Notes: generated from the sequence alone by a model not told the origin. Shown: positions 54,089 to 63,081, counted from the stretch's first letter. The stretch is DNA of 64,000 nucleotides from Candidatus Peregrinibacteria bacterium RIFOXYB2_FULL_33_20 (GCA_001788835.1 MFXK01000006.1:1-64000), one strand, 5' to 3'. Translations and numbers: made by a program.

Positions 54089-54532
54089 TTATTCTAAAAC
54101 ATAGAAAGTAGGATTAAGCGTATACAGAATTAGGGCGGAAAGAAATAAAATAGCAATGCCGATAAAAGATTTGAAAATACGATCTTTGACCGCGCTGTTA
54201 TCTTCCTCTCCCCGCAAAATTAGTTGTATACCGCCAATAACAATTGAAAATACGGCAATTAAGCCTACCAATCCTGCGCCATAAACATATATTTGGCTAA
54301 TGTAGTTTTTGATAAAATCAATGCCGGTTTTACCTTTGATACATTTAGTGGAGCCTAGAGCTTCATTTAATTCGACATAAATTTCGCCCTCTTTTGCCTC
54401 GCAAGGGGTATCTTGAGAATTACCATCAACTGGCGGAGTGCTTTCGTCAGCCAGCGCCACTATCGGCATAGTAATTAATGACAGGCTGAGTAATAAAATA
54501 ATTATGCTAAGGATTTGTTTGTGAGATTTCAT
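54089..54532 (-). CDS. T4SS-pilin-like membrane protein 2
   Basis: This 147-residue protein has a signal segment (KQILSIIILLLSLSLITMPI), an acidic outside part with two cysteines (DTPCEAKEGE, STKCIKGKTG), and two membrane helices around LRGEEDNSAVKDRIFK. The GGIQLI stretch in the first helix resembles the pilin family pattern. Confidence 0.7.
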   Translation of the reverse strand: MKSHKQILSIIILLLSLSLITMPIVALADESTPPVDGNSQDTPCEAKEGEIYVELNEALGSTKCIKGKTGIDFIKNYISQIYVYGAGLVGLIAVFSIVIGGIQLILRGEEDNSAVKDRIFKSFIGIAILFLSALILYTLNPTFYVLE

Positions 54533-54541
54533 GTTAATTGA

Positions 54542-54982
54542 TTACATAAATAGTGATTGGACGAAGATGACAATTATATAAGCGGCAAATAAAAGAATTA
54601 GACCAATGACCGCTGCAGAAATCATATCTTTGGCTTTGTTCATTTCTTCTTCGCGTCCAGCAATCAGCATGATTCCGGCTACTACTATGATTAGGAAAGC
54701 AATTGAGCCGGCAACTTTAGTTAGAAAAACAATAGTTGACAGGATCAAAGCCACGGCTGGACCATTAGTGGTGTCATTAAGATACGATTGAGTTTGCGAA
54801 CCCTGGGCATTTTCATCGCAATCTTGAACGCTTAAAAATGTTTTTACCTCGAATTGGTCAATACGGTTGCTTTCTCTTGGTGGACACTTGCCATAGCTAA
54901 TCGGCGCTAATATCGTCAATAAACTAAAACCGGCCAGTAAGTAGAAAGCATATTTTTTAAAATTTATCCGCATAAAAATCAT
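54542..54982 (-). CDS. T4SS-pilin-like membrane protein 1
   Basis: This 146-residue protein has a signal segment (MRINFKKYAFYLLAGFSLL; a start at 54973 is also possible), an outside part with two cysteines (KCPPRES, VQDCDEN), and two membrane helices around AGREEEMNKAKDMI. It is the first gene of the five, which lie on one strand with gaps of 2-23 bases and so are probably one operon. Confidence 0.7.
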   Translation of the reverse strand: MIFMRINFKKYAFYLLAGFSLLTILAPISYGKCPPRESNRIDQFEVKTFLSVQDCDENAQGSQTQSYLNDTTNGPAVALILSTIVFLTKVAGSIAFLIIVVAGIMLIAGREEEMNKAKDMISAAVIGLILLFAAYIIVIFVQSLFM

Positions 54983-55039
54983 TAATAATCTTTATATTTT
55001 AGCATTTTTGGGCGGAAATATCTATGCTATTTAAAAGGC

Positions 55040-55639
55040 TTAGTATCCCAGCTCCTCATCCACTAAGATGATAGTAATACGGTTTTTTTCAGGAGATTTT
55101 TTGATTACGCAAAAAATGTTTTGAATGTCTTCGGCGGTATATTTGGGTTTTTTGTTGTGTTTAAGAGCTTTTTGATTTAGCCTCTCTACATTTTTTGGGG
55201 TAGCGATCTTATCAATTCTGACGAAGCCCTGCTCGATATTTTTTACGATTTTGTTTTTGCCAACCACCAAGAGAACTTTTTTTGGGCCGTAAATTTGAGC
55301 GGCAACCCGGTTGCCAGAGCCGTCGACATTGATTAGACAACCTGATTCGGTGACAGCGTTGGAACTGGAGATATAAATATCAGCCAGTAGTCCTTGTCGG
55401 CGGCGTTTAATATTTTCTTCCATGGAAATGCCTATTTCATACTGGTCAAAAAGCTGAAAAGTTTTTTGTTGACGAAGCCAATCTAGTAAGCCAATTTCAC
55501 GAATTGTTTCTGATCCACCCAGACCGACAGACTGCAGATTTTGGAAGAAAGTTTTTGCTTGCTCCAAAGCTTGCTGGGTGTTTTTTGCGGAGATTACTTG
55601 AAACCCGTTGTTTTCTAGGTTGGAGATGGTTTTGTTCAT
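55040..55639 (-). CDS. LUD-domain (LutC/YkgG-like) protein
   Basis: This 199-residue protein has the LUD pattern: SVGLGGSETIREIGLLDWL, the segment ADIYISSSNAVTESGCLINVD (which marks the family) and GPKKVLLVVGKNKIV. Related proteins act in lactate utilisation with iron-sulfur partners, but no partner lies nearby here, so the role is open. An EndoQ-like gene lies 70 bases upstream on the same strand. Confidence 0.88.
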   Translation of the reverse strand: MNKTISNLENNGFQVISAKNTQQALEQAKTFFQNLQSVGLGGSETIREIGLLDWLRQQKTFQLFDQYEIGISMEENIKRRRQGLLADIYISSSNAVTESGCLINVDGSGNRVAAQIYGPKKVLLVVGKNKIVKNIEQGFVRIDKIATPKNVERLNQKALKHNKKPKYTAEDIQNIFCVIKKSPEKNRITIILVDEELGY

Positions 55640-55709
55640 AAAAAGTTTTTTTAAATTAAATTCGTATTAGTGATGGCAAGATTTGAGCATGAAATTTTAG
55701 CTAACAGAT

Positions 55710-56999
55710 TTAGAACAAAGTAGCTTGCTTGCCTAGGGTACTGTTTTTTTCTTCATCAGAAAAAATATTGACCGTGCCGAATTCGCCGTCATAACCAGCC
55801 TTGATCTGGATTTGGCCAAGACGCATTCTGTTAATGCCTTCGGCAATCATTGAATTAGAGGCTTTTTGAATGTCATCAATTCTGGCATCTAACAAAATTT
55901 TAAATTCATTGCCAAGTTTTTCCAACATATTTTGGTACATTTGCTCGACTTTTTTGCTTTTTACCGTGGATTTGAAGACTTCAGCAATAATTTCCGGCAG
56001 GGGAATGATACTATAAAAAGGTCGAGCTTGATTTGGTTTAAAATTTTTAGGCTTATCAGCTAGTTTCTCTACTCGGTGCATGACGCCGATCGTAACTTTT
56101 TTACAGCATTTTGGACATAAATAATTATTTTTGATACTTTCTTTGGGGCTTAATCTAATTTGACAGTTTCTGTGCCCGTCTAGGTGATATTTACCTTCCT
56201 CCGGGAAAAATTCAATGGTAGCTTCAAAAGCTTTTAAATCATTGTTCCTCAAAGCTTTGGTGATGGCGTCATAGGAAAGATCAGTGTTAAAAACATTAGC
56301 TTCGCGTCCAAGCTTACGGGCGGAATGGGCGTCAGAATTGGAAATCAAAGTTAAATTATTGATTTTTGACCAGCGCCAGTTCATTGCAGGATCAGAAGAA
56401 AGTCCAGTTTCCAGAGCATAAATATATGGAGTTAAATCTTCAAAGCACTCTTCCAGACTATCAAAACCGGACATTGAACCAAAAACAGAAAAATGAGGAG
56501 TCCAGATGTGAGCAGGAATCAGCATACATTCTTCGGAAACATTTAAAACAATTTCTAAAAGTTTTTTTGCATCAAGTCCAAGAATAGGTCGGCCATCAGA
56601 TTTTAAATTTCCTATTTTATTTAATTTAGAAATAATTTTGGCTGCATATTCAAGTTTTGGCGCAATAATTAGGTTATGAGTTTTACGAACTTTATCATTT
56701 TTTTTGTAAATTGAGCTTATTTCCACGCTAAGCATGAATCTCATTTCATTTTTGCAGCTGGCAGGGATTTCTTTAGCAAGATCTTTTTCAAATTCTTTTT
56801 TTAGTTTAAAAAGTCCTTCTTCGGCAGGTTCAAGCGTATCTTGAATTTCTTGAAAATATTTGGGATGAGTAAAATCGCCGGTGCCAATTACGTTTAATCC
56901 TTTTAGCTGTCCCCATTTAGCTAAGCTGATAATGTTCATCTCTTTGGAAGTGGCGCGGGAATAATGCGAGTGAATGTGAAAATCAGCCTTGAAGGACAT
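55710..56999 (-). CDS. Endonuclease Q-like PHP-domain protein
   Basis: This 429-residue protein begins with the PHP metal-binding motif ADFHIHSHYSRATSKEM. Further ligands lie in VIGTGDFTHPK, PAHIWTPHFSVFG and NSDAHSARKLGREAN. A zinc-finger-like CQIRLSPKES...CPKCCKK lies near residues 290-315. This order matches endonuclease Q, which nicks DNA 5' of deaminated bases, and the wider TIGR00375 group. The activity is inferred. Confidence 0.8.
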   Translation of the reverse strand: MSFKADFHIHSHYSRATSKEMNIISLAKWGQLKGLNVIGTGDFTHPKYFQEIQDTLEPAEEGLFKLKKEFEKDLAKEIPASCKNEMRFMLSVEISSIYKKNDKVRKTHNLIIAPKLEYAAKIISKLNKIGNLKSDGRPILGLDAKKLLEIVLNVSEECMLIPAHIWTPHFSVFGSMSGFDSLEECFEDLTPYIYALETGLSSDPAMNWRWSKINNLTLISNSDAHSARKLGREANVFNTDLSYDAITKALRNNDLKAFEATIEFFPEEGKYHLDGHRNCQIRLSPKESIKNNYLCPKCCKKVTIGVMHRVEKLADKPKNFKPNQARPFYSIIPLPEIIAEVFKSTVKSKKVEQMYQNMLEKLGNEFKILLDARIDDIQKASNSMIAEGINRMRLGQIQIKAGYDGEFGTVNIFSDEEKNSTLGKQATLF

Positions 57000-57044
57000 G
57001 GAATGATTGCTAATTCTTAAATTGTTGATTGGGGGATTGTTTTT

Positions 57045-58085
57045 TTAAAACTGTTCTGTGAATCTTAGATCACCGCCACTTAGCATTCGAATATCATCAA
57101 TGCCATATCTCATCATTACTAAGCGAGTTAAGCCAAAGCCAAAAGCCCAGCCTTGATATTCGTCAGGATTGATTCCGCCAGCGCGTAATACGTTGGGATG
57201 CACCATGCCGGCACCCATAAATTCGACCCAGCCGGATTTTTTGCAAGTTTTACAGCCAGCCCCGTCACAAATCATGCAGGACATATCAAGTTCCAATCCT
57301 GGTTCCACAAAAGGAAAATAACCTGGTCGGAAGCGGACTTTAATTTCTCTTTGAAATAATTTGGATAAAAATTCAGCCATCACGCCTTTGAGATGAGCCA
57401 ATGAAATGTTTTTATCAATCATTAAGCCTTCCACTTGATCAAAAGTGTGCTCATGGCAGGCGTCAAGTGCTTCATTACGGAAGACTCTGCCCGGCACAAT
57501 AATTCTTAGTGGCGCGCCATATTTTAGCATGGTTCTGATTTGCACTGGTGAGGTTTGAGTCCTTAGAACCAAACGTCCCAGTTTCAGATCAGCTTTTTTG
57601 TCAATGAAAAAAGTATCTTGCATGTCTCTGGCGGGATGCGTAGCCGGCATGTTCAAATCATCAAAATTAAATTTTTCCACTTCTACTTCTGGTCCGTCCG
57701 CCACTTCAAAGCCCATGCCATGAAAAATGTTTTCCACTTCATATTGAGTGGTGGCCAAAGGATGAGCGTGACCAATATTATATTTAGCGCCTGGAGCACT
57801 AATATCAATAGAATCTTCTTCCAGTTCTTTTAAGATCATTTCATTTTCCAGCATTTTTTCTTTTTGGACAAAAGCCTCTTCCAGGTTTTTTTTGATAACA
57901 TTAGAAAATTTGCCAATAGTTGGACGCTGGTCATTTGGTAAATCTTTTAGGCCATGAAGAATTTCTGTTAGTTTTCCTTTTTTGCCGAGATAAAAAATTT
58001 CGTGATTTTTTAATTCATTTAGGTCTTTAGAATTTTGGATTTTTTTCAAAGCTTCAGTTTGTAGATTTTCCAGTTTTTCTTGCAT
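57045..58085 (-). CDS. pheS: Phenylalanyl-tRNA synthetase alpha subunit
   Basis: PheS is the catalytic subunit of PheRS. The start at 58085 gives 346 residues beginning MQEKLENLQTEALKKIQNSK, the usual tRNA-binding coiled coil; a start at 58127 adds non-family residues. Motifs include PATHPARDMQDTFFID, VLRTQTSPVQIRTM and FGFGLTRLVMMRYGIDDIR. A four-cysteine segment (SCMICDGAGCKTCKKSGW) near residue 280 is common in this group. pheT does not follow within the window. Confidence 0.96.
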   Translation of the reverse strand: MQEKLENLQTEALKKIQNSKDLNELKNHEIFYLGKKGKLTEILHGLKDLPNDQRPTIGKFSNVIKKNLEEAFVQKEKMLENEMILKELEEDSIDISAPGAKYNIGHAHPLATTQYEVENIFHGMGFEVADGPEVEVEKFNFDDLNMPATHPARDMQDTFFIDKKADLKLGRLVLRTQTSPVQIRTMLKYGAPLRIIVPGRVFRNEALDACHEHTFDQVEGLMIDKNISLAHLKGVMAEFLSKLFQREIKVRFRPGYFPFVEPGLELDMSCMICDGAGCKTCKKSGWVEFMGAGMVHPNVLRAGGINPDEYQGWAFGFGLTRLVMMRYGIDDIRMLSGGDLRFTEQF

Positions 58086-58180
58086 GTTGGGGGAAAATTT
58101 ATGAAAAAAAAGAGCAACTTTATACAAATCTTAAATTACAGTAAATATTTTTTTCTATCAAGCCCAGAGAAAACAAAAAA

Positions 58181-58203
58181 AGTCCCGTCATTATGGCGGG
58201 ACT
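58181..58203 (-). terminator. Rho-independent terminator after hup
   Basis: AGTCCCG (58181-58187) pairs with CGGGACT (58197-58203) around a nine-base loop. It is flanked by an A-run (58174-58180) and a T-run (58204-58208), so it can act in both directions. It lies 29 bases after the HU stop on the minus strand and before pheS. Confidence 0.85.
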
Positions 58204-58231
58204 TTTTGAGTAATCCGTGAGGAAAAGAAAA

Positions 58232-58504
58232 TTATTTAACTTTTTCAGCTAATGATTTTCCTGTTCTCCAGCGAACAACTTTTCTTGCTGGGATCTTAAG
58301 GGTGCTACCAGTTCTTGGGTTAACACCATTGCGTGCTTTTCTTGAAACGACTTTCCATGTGCCGAAGCCTGGAAGAGTTACTTTACCACCTTTTTTAAGG
58401 GTTACGCTAACAGCTTCAATCATAGCATTTAATGCTTTTGTAGCTGCTGCTTTTGAGATACCGGCGTGTTTCGCCATGGCATCCACAAGACTTCCTTTTG
58501 TCAT
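58232..58504 (-). CDS. hup: DNA-binding protein HU
   Basis: HU is a small nucleoid-associated protein that bends DNA as a dimer. It has 90 residues, the family length. It begins MTKGSLVDAMAKHAGISKAA and contains GKVTLPGFGTWKV and the DNA-binding arm RKARNGVNPRTGSTLKIPA, ending GKSLAEKVK. It is a single-gene unit with its own promoter and terminator. Confidence 0.97.
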   Translation of the reverse strand: MTKGSLVDAMAKHAGISKAAATKALNAMIEAVSVTLKKGGKVTLPGFGTWKVVSRKARNGVNPRTGSTLKIPARKVVRWRTGKSLAEKVK

Positions 58505-58870
58505 GTTGGTTAAGTTAGGAAATAATTAACTATTGATTATATAAGGCAAAACTCGAGCTTTTACAAGCGATTTTGCTCTAGAAGTGACTTTGATGATTAA
58601 CGGTTGAAGTTTTTTTATAATAATTGGCTTTTGATCATCATTTTGTGGTGTCTTTTAAAATAAAATTATAAAATTTTTTACTGACATGGCTAGTAATTAC
58701 TAAATGTTTTTTTGTAAATGTAAAGTCATTTATCTGAGAATTTTGTGATGGTTTTGCTGATTAAATGCGGATTTTTCCGAATTTTAGTTGTATAAAATTT
58801 TTTTATTAATTTGACTCGATGGATAAAATTCTTTATGAATTTCTTTGATTTAAGATTTAAAATATTTACA
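58505..58870. other. Divergent spacer between hup and topA
   Basis: No gene is supported here. The left end contains the hup promoter. The remainder is very AT-rich and would contain the topA promoter, which I could not place with confidence. An in-frame TTG at 58811 would extend topA by 20 residues without family support. Confidence 0.6.
58536..58566 (-). promoter_or_regulatory. Probable hup promoter
   Basis: On the minus strand TTGTAA (58561-58566) is followed by TATATAAT: TATATA at 17 bases or TATAAT (58536-58541) at 19 bases. The start point would be about 25 bases upstream of the ATG. Confidence 0.5.
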
Positions 58871-61117
58871 ATGGCTTCAAATTTAGTAATCGTTGAGTCT
58901 CCCACCAAAGCTAAAACTATTTCCAAATTTTTGGGTAGTAAATATGTTGTTAAGGCTTCCATGGGACATGTGCGGGATTTGCCTAAATCAAACATGGGCG
59001 TTGATATTGAGCATAATTTTGAACCGAAATACATCATCCCAGTGGATAAGAAAAAAATTATTTCCGAACTCAAATCTTATATTAAAACCGATACAACGGT
59101 ATGGCTAGCAACTGATGAGGACCGAGAAGGAGAGGCTATTGGTTGGCATTTAACCAAAGCTTTGAATCTGACTAAGCAAAAAATTTATCGCATTGTTTTT
59201 CATGAAATCACTAAATCAGCTTTGGATCAATCTATTAAAAATCCCCGGGATATTGATATTAATTTGGTGAATGCGCAACAGGCTAGAAGAGTTTTGGATA
59301 GATTGGTTGGTTATGAACTTTCGCCGTTTTTGTGGAAGAAAGTTAGATATGGCCTGTCAGCCGGTAGAGTTCAAAGTGTGGCCGTGCGATTGATTGTAGA
59401 TCGGGAAAATGAAATTAGAGCTTTTAAATCGGAAGAATATTGGTCAATTACGGCTTTATTTAATAAAAAGAATGATTTTGAAGCCAAACTTCATTTTATT
59501 GATAGTAAAAAATTTAAATTATCTAATGAGAAAGATGCACAGCAAGTTTTAGAAAATTTAAAAAATGCTAATTATGTAGTGTCAGTCATTGAGAAAAAAC
59601 AAATATCAAGAAATCCTGCGCCACCTTTTACCACCTCCACCCTGCAACAGGAAGCAGGCCGAAAATTAAATATGTCGGTTAGCAAGACCATGCTGGTAGC
59701 GCAACAATTATATGAAGGTTTAGATATCGGAGAGGGATCAGTTGGTTTGATTACATACATGAGAACGGACTCTGTAAATTTATCTAAGCAAGCTTTGGAT
59801 CAGTCTGGAAACGTCATTACGGAATTATTTGGCAAAGAATTTACTTTAGTTAAACCTAGATTTTATAAGAGTAAGAAAGGCGCTCAAGAAGCTCATGAAG
59901 CGATTCGTCCGACCGATTTATCCAGAACGCCAGAATTTTTGAAAAAGTTTTTAAATAAAGAGCAGTATAAATTGTATGAATTGATTTGGAAAAGGACTTT
60001 GGCTTGTCAAATGGCTGAAGCGATATTTGATAGGGTGTCTGTGGATATTGAGAATAGAATTGAGAACCGAGAACTGAGCGCTGAGAAGGATAAATTATAT
60101 ACATTTAGAGCGACTGGCCAAACCGTGAAATTTCCTGGCTTTATGAAAGTTTATAAGGAAAGTTTTGACGAGCCGCAGGAAGATGATGATCAGGAGAAAA
60201 TTTTACCTAATTTAGTCGAAGGCGATGAACCATCATTGAAAAAACTTACTGAAAATCAGCACTTTACTGAACCGCCGGCCAGATATACAGAAGCCAGTCT
60301 GGTGAAAAAGCTTGAATCAGAAGGAATAGGCAGGCCAAGTACTTACGCCCCAACCATTTCAACTATTATTAAAAGGCAATATGTGATTAAGGAAAAAGCT
60401 TGTCTGAAACCTACTGACACGGGCGAGGTCGTGAATAATATTTTGGTGAAACATTTTAGCCAGATTGTAGATTATCAATTCACTGCCAAAATGGAGGAAG
60501 ATTTAGATAATATTGCCGAGGGTAAAATTAAATGGGAGCCGGTTATTGATAGTTTTTACCATCCTTTTCATGATAATATCACACAAAAACAGACGGATTT
60601 ACAAAAATCCGACCTGATTACCGAAGAAACTAACGAAATTTGTGATAAATGTGGGGCCAAAATGGAAATTAAACTAGGACGATATGGTAAATTTTTATCC
60701 TGTTCTAATTATCCGACCTGTAAAAACGCTAAACCTTTGCGCAAAGATGGCGAAGATAAGGAAATGAAGAAGTTGGAAGCCAAATTAAGCGATAAAAAGT
60801 GCCATAAATGTGGCGAGCCAATGTTGATCAAAACAGGCCGGTTTGGAGAGTTTTTGGCTTGCAGCGGTTATCCAAAATGTAAAAATATTGAATCTATTGT
60901 GAAATATACAGGCGTTGATTGTCCAGTCTGCAAGGATGGAAAAGTTATTGAAAAAAGGACCAAAAGAGGGAAAATTTTTTATGGATGTAATAAATATCCA
61001 AAATGTAAATTCGCTAGTTGGGATGAACCGGTGAACGAAAAATGCCCTAAATGTAAAAGCTTGGTGGTCAAGAAAAAAGACAGCTTGAAATGTTCTAAAT
61101 GCGATTGGAAGAAATGA
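58871..61117 (+). CDS. topA: DNA topoisomerase I
   Basis: TopA relaxes negative supercoils with an active-site tyrosine. The start at 58871 gives 748 residues beginning MASNLVIVESPTKAKTISKF. The TOPRIM motifs are VIVESP and LATDEDREGEAIGWH. The active site is LITYMRTDSV, with Tyr296. The C-terminus has four Cys4 zinc modules (for example CDKCGAKMEIK, CHKCGEPMLIK, CPVCKDGKVIE and CPKCKSLVV). Residues about 394-408 (IENRIENRELSAEKD) are encoded by a tandem repeat and look like an insertion. Confidence 0.96.
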   Translation: MASNLVIVESPTKAKTISKFLGSKYVVKASMGHVRDLPKSNMGVDIEHNFEPKYIIPVDKKKIISELKSYIKTDTTVWLATDEDREGEAIGWHLTKALNLTKQKIYRIVFHEITKSALDQSIKNPRDIDINLVNAQQARRVLDRLVGYELSPFLWKKVRYGLSAGRVQSVAVRLIVDRENEIRAFKSEEYWSITALFNKKNDFEAKLHFIDSKKFKLSNEKDAQQVLENLKNANYVVSVIEKKQISRNPAPPFTTSTLQQEAGRKLNMSVSKTMLVAQQLYEGLDIGEGSVGLITYMRTDSVNLSKQALDQSGNVITELFGKEFTLVKPRFYKSKKGAQEAHEAIRPTDLSRTPEFLKKFLNKEQYKLYELIWKRTLACQMAEAIFDRVSVDIENRIENRELSAEKDKLYTFRATGQTVKFPGFMKVYKESFDEPQEDDDQEKILPNLVEGDEPSLKKLTENQHFTEPPARYTEASLVKKLESEGIGRPSTYAPTISTIIKRQYVIKEKACLKPTDTGEVVNNILVKHFSQIVDYQFTAKMEEDLDNIAEGKIKWEPVIDSFYHPFHDNITQKQTDLQKSDLITEETNEICDKCGAKMEIKLGRYGKFLSCSNYPTCKNAKPLRKDGEDKEMKKLEAKLSDKKCHKCGEPMLIKTGRFGEFLACSGYPKCKNIESIVKYTGVDCPVCKDGKVIEKRTKRGKIFYGCNKYPKCKFASWDEPVNEKCPKCKSLVVKKKDSLKCSKCDWKK
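60049..60090. repeat. Tandem GAGAACTGA-type repeat inside topA
   Basis: GAGAATAGAATT / GAGAACCGA / GAACTGAGCGCT / GAGAAGGA are degenerate tandem units. GAGAACCGAGAACTGAG is shared exactly with the queG element (39395-39429, opposite strand). It is read in frame within topA. Confidence 0.7.
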
Positions 61118-61129
61118 TGAGCCCGAAAG

Positions 61130-61532
61130 CCCCTTTTTCAGTCATAAGCCGAATCCTGTTCCTCCTATGCTAAAGCTTCGAAGGGTTGATCATCTATCTA
61201 ATTTCTATATCACTATAGAACTTAAGCGATTATGAAGCTGGCGCATTTGAGACTTTGTTGCGTAAATCCAGTCTTCCCATATAATCTTGCAGCCTGTAGA
61301 GTTTGCCAATCCAATATCATTACTGATATAGGGTCCCTGCTGAGCGAGGGCTTTTCACCTTTTGCCCTCCTACACCAAGGTTTCGGAGGGTTAGTATTGT
61401 CTCTGTGGCACTGGTCCTATTTTAGGCATTACCCTAAAATGATAGTCATTAGCTATTACAGCGTCTTAAAAGCTGTTCGGACTTTCCTCCTGTTTTGAAA
61501 AAACAAACAGGCGATCATTCCTGAAAAAGGGG
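61130..61532 (-). ncRNA. rnpB: RNase P RNA
   Basis: This is the catalytic RNA of RNase P, which trims tRNA 5' leaders. On the minus strand the universal 5' signature GAGGAAAGTCCGAACA lies at 61474-61489 and the 3' signature ACAGGATTCGGCTTATG at about 61143-61159. The two ends pair as helix P1: CCCC-T-CAG near 61521-61532 with CTGAAAAAGGGG near 61130-61141. The length of about 403 bases is normal. A strong promoter predicts a start within 2 bases of 61532. No clear terminator was seen before topA, which converges on it. Confidence 0.95.
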
Positions 61533-61536
61533 AATT

Positions 61537-61565
61537 ATTATAAGAAGATTTGGTTTTTAATGCAA
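61537..61565 (-). promoter_or_regulatory. Promoter of rnpB
   Basis: On the minus strand TTGCAT (61560-61565) and a consensus TATAAT (61537-61542) have a 17-base spacer. The start point predicted from it (about 61530) agrees with the start of helix P1. The -35 lies within the last codons of the MgtC/DUF4010 gene. Confidence 0.75.
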
Positions 61566-62870
61566 GAAATTCAGCAAAAAGACACTTAAAATTCCGACGG
61601 CGCTGGTAATTAAGAAATTTTTGAATATAATTTTAGAAAAATTTCTGGAGCCAAAAATAAAAGCAATTAAGCCTTTGAAAAACATGTTGGAAATGGCGAC
61701 GATTACCACACCTTTGGCTGCAGTAAAGATTAAAGCTGGACTTTCGCCTGCCAGTTTGACCATGGATAAAGAAAAAACATCCACATCTACCATACCAGAA
61801 ATCACAGCCGCTAGATAAAGGCCTTTTGAACCTAAATATTTATTAGCAAATTCAATTATAAATAGAGTGAAAATAAAGAAAACAGCAAACTTGATACCAG
61901 TGAAAATTTTGAAAGGACTTGTCGTGATGGCTTCATTTTTTTTATGTTGCACTTTATGGTGATTTTGTTTTTTTAAAATATATAAATTAATTAGGACCTC
62001 CATTATGCTGGCGAAAAGCATCAGAGAAATTGGCAAAAGAATTAACTTAAACAATTCTAAATTAAATACTGATATAATTGCTGATAATCTGATAAACATT
62101 ACTGCCGAAGCAATAATCGTGCCGCAGGCTAAAATTCGGTATGATTTAATATTGGCATCTAATTTGCTTTTTTCTGACATGGATTGAGTCAGCGCGGTGG
62201 ATGAAGCTAGGCCACCGATTAAACCGGTAAAAATAGTGCCTTTGCTTTCGCCGATAATTCGATTCAAAATATAACCGATGAAGCTAATGCCTAGAATCAG
62301 CAAAATCAATATCCAAACATCGTACGGTACAAAAATTCCCCAGGGATCGATGGCTTCGTGAGGTAGGATTGGCAGAACTATACAAGCCAGAATGGCAAAT
62401 TCAATAGTGGCCAAAAATTCTTTATCATTAATTTTATTAACAAATTCGTGCAAAGATTTTTTTCCAGATAAAATCAAAGCAGTGATAATGCAAAATATTA
62501 TGGCCAGTAAATAATTGAAATATACTAATACGCCAATTAAATAGGTCATAATTGCTCCAACTTCAGATGTAATACCATTTATTTCCTTTTTTTGAAGTTC
62601 TATAAAATAATTTATTGAAATAAGTATGATTAAACCTGCAAATGATACAAAAGCAAAGATGGAATTTGTTTCATTATATATAAGCATACTTAAGAACCCA
62701 ATCATTGAAATTAAAGTGAAAGTTCGGATGCCTCCAAATTCTTTTAAATTTTCTTTTTGCTGAACTTTTTCACGTTCAAGTCCAATAAAGGCTCCAATGA
62801 ATATAGCAATAAGTAATTTAAAAAGAATTTCTAAATCAATTCCGTTTGAAAATAATTGTAAAAAGTTCAT
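61557..62870 (-). CDS. MgtC/DUF4010-type integral membrane protein
   Basis: This 437-residue protein has about twelve hydrophobic segments. The N-terminal part has the MgtC/SapB pattern (KLLIAIFIGAFIGLEREKVQ, GGIRTFTLISMIGFLS) and the C-terminal part matches DUF4010 (GLIGGLASSTALTQSMSEKSK, AAVISGMVDVDVFSLSMVKLA). The fusion is known from many bacteria and archaea; its transport or sensing role is unproven. The stop overlaps the rnpB promoter. Confidence 0.88.
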   Translation of the reverse strand: MNFLQLFSNGIDLEILFKLLIAIFIGAFIGLEREKVQQKENLKEFGGIRTFTLISMIGFLSMLIYNETNSIFAFVSFAGLIILISINYFIELQKKEINGITSEVGAIMTYLIGVLVYFNYLLAIIFCIITALILSGKKSLHEFVNKINDKEFLATIEFAILACIVLPILPHEAIDPWGIFVPYDVWILILLILGISFIGYILNRIIGESKGTIFTGLIGGLASSTALTQSMSEKSKLDANIKSYRILACGTIIASAVMFIRLSAIISVFNLELFKLILLPISLMLFASIMEVLINLYILKKQNHHKVQHKKNEAITTSPFKIFTGIKFAVFFIFTLFIIEFANKYLGSKGLYLAAVISGMVDVDVFSLSMVKLAGESPALIFTAAKGVVIVAISNMFFKGLIAFIFGSRNFSKIIFKNFLITSAVGILSVFLLNFLH

Positions 62871-62918
62871 TTTTCCTAATTAATCTTATTATTATAGCAA
62901 AAAACGAGAAGGAGCTCA

Positions 62919-63081
62919 ACTCACCCCCCTGCCCCCGCCTCTCTTAAAAAAGAGGGGGGAATTCTGACGAGTAACTCACCTTCTCTGCCCCAACTCTCTT
63001 AAAAGAGAGGGGGGTGGAAAAAGTCCCTCTCTTTCAAGCTTGTCCTCGACTCCGATCGGGGAAGAGGGATTTAGGGTGAGT
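62919..63081. repeat. Cluster of three CTCACC-type palindromic repeats
   Basis: Three degenerate copies of the queG palindrome lie head to tail. The first (about 62919-62963) has CCTCTCTTAAAAAAGAGG. The second (about 62974-63017) has the palindrome CTCTCTTAAAAGAGAG. The third (about 63023-63081) runs from TCCCTCTCTTTC to AGGGATTTAGGGTGAG. The third overlaps the 3' end of ftcD. Confidence 0.75.

Noticed and set aside
61120..61141. A terminator for rnpB and topA at the GCCCGAAAGCCCC stretch
   Set aside because: The two GCCC blocks are direct, not inverted, repeats, so they do not form a stem.
61232..61498. An 88-residue open frame on the plus strand
   Set aside because: It lies entirely within the RNase P RNA gene on the other strand and has no family features.
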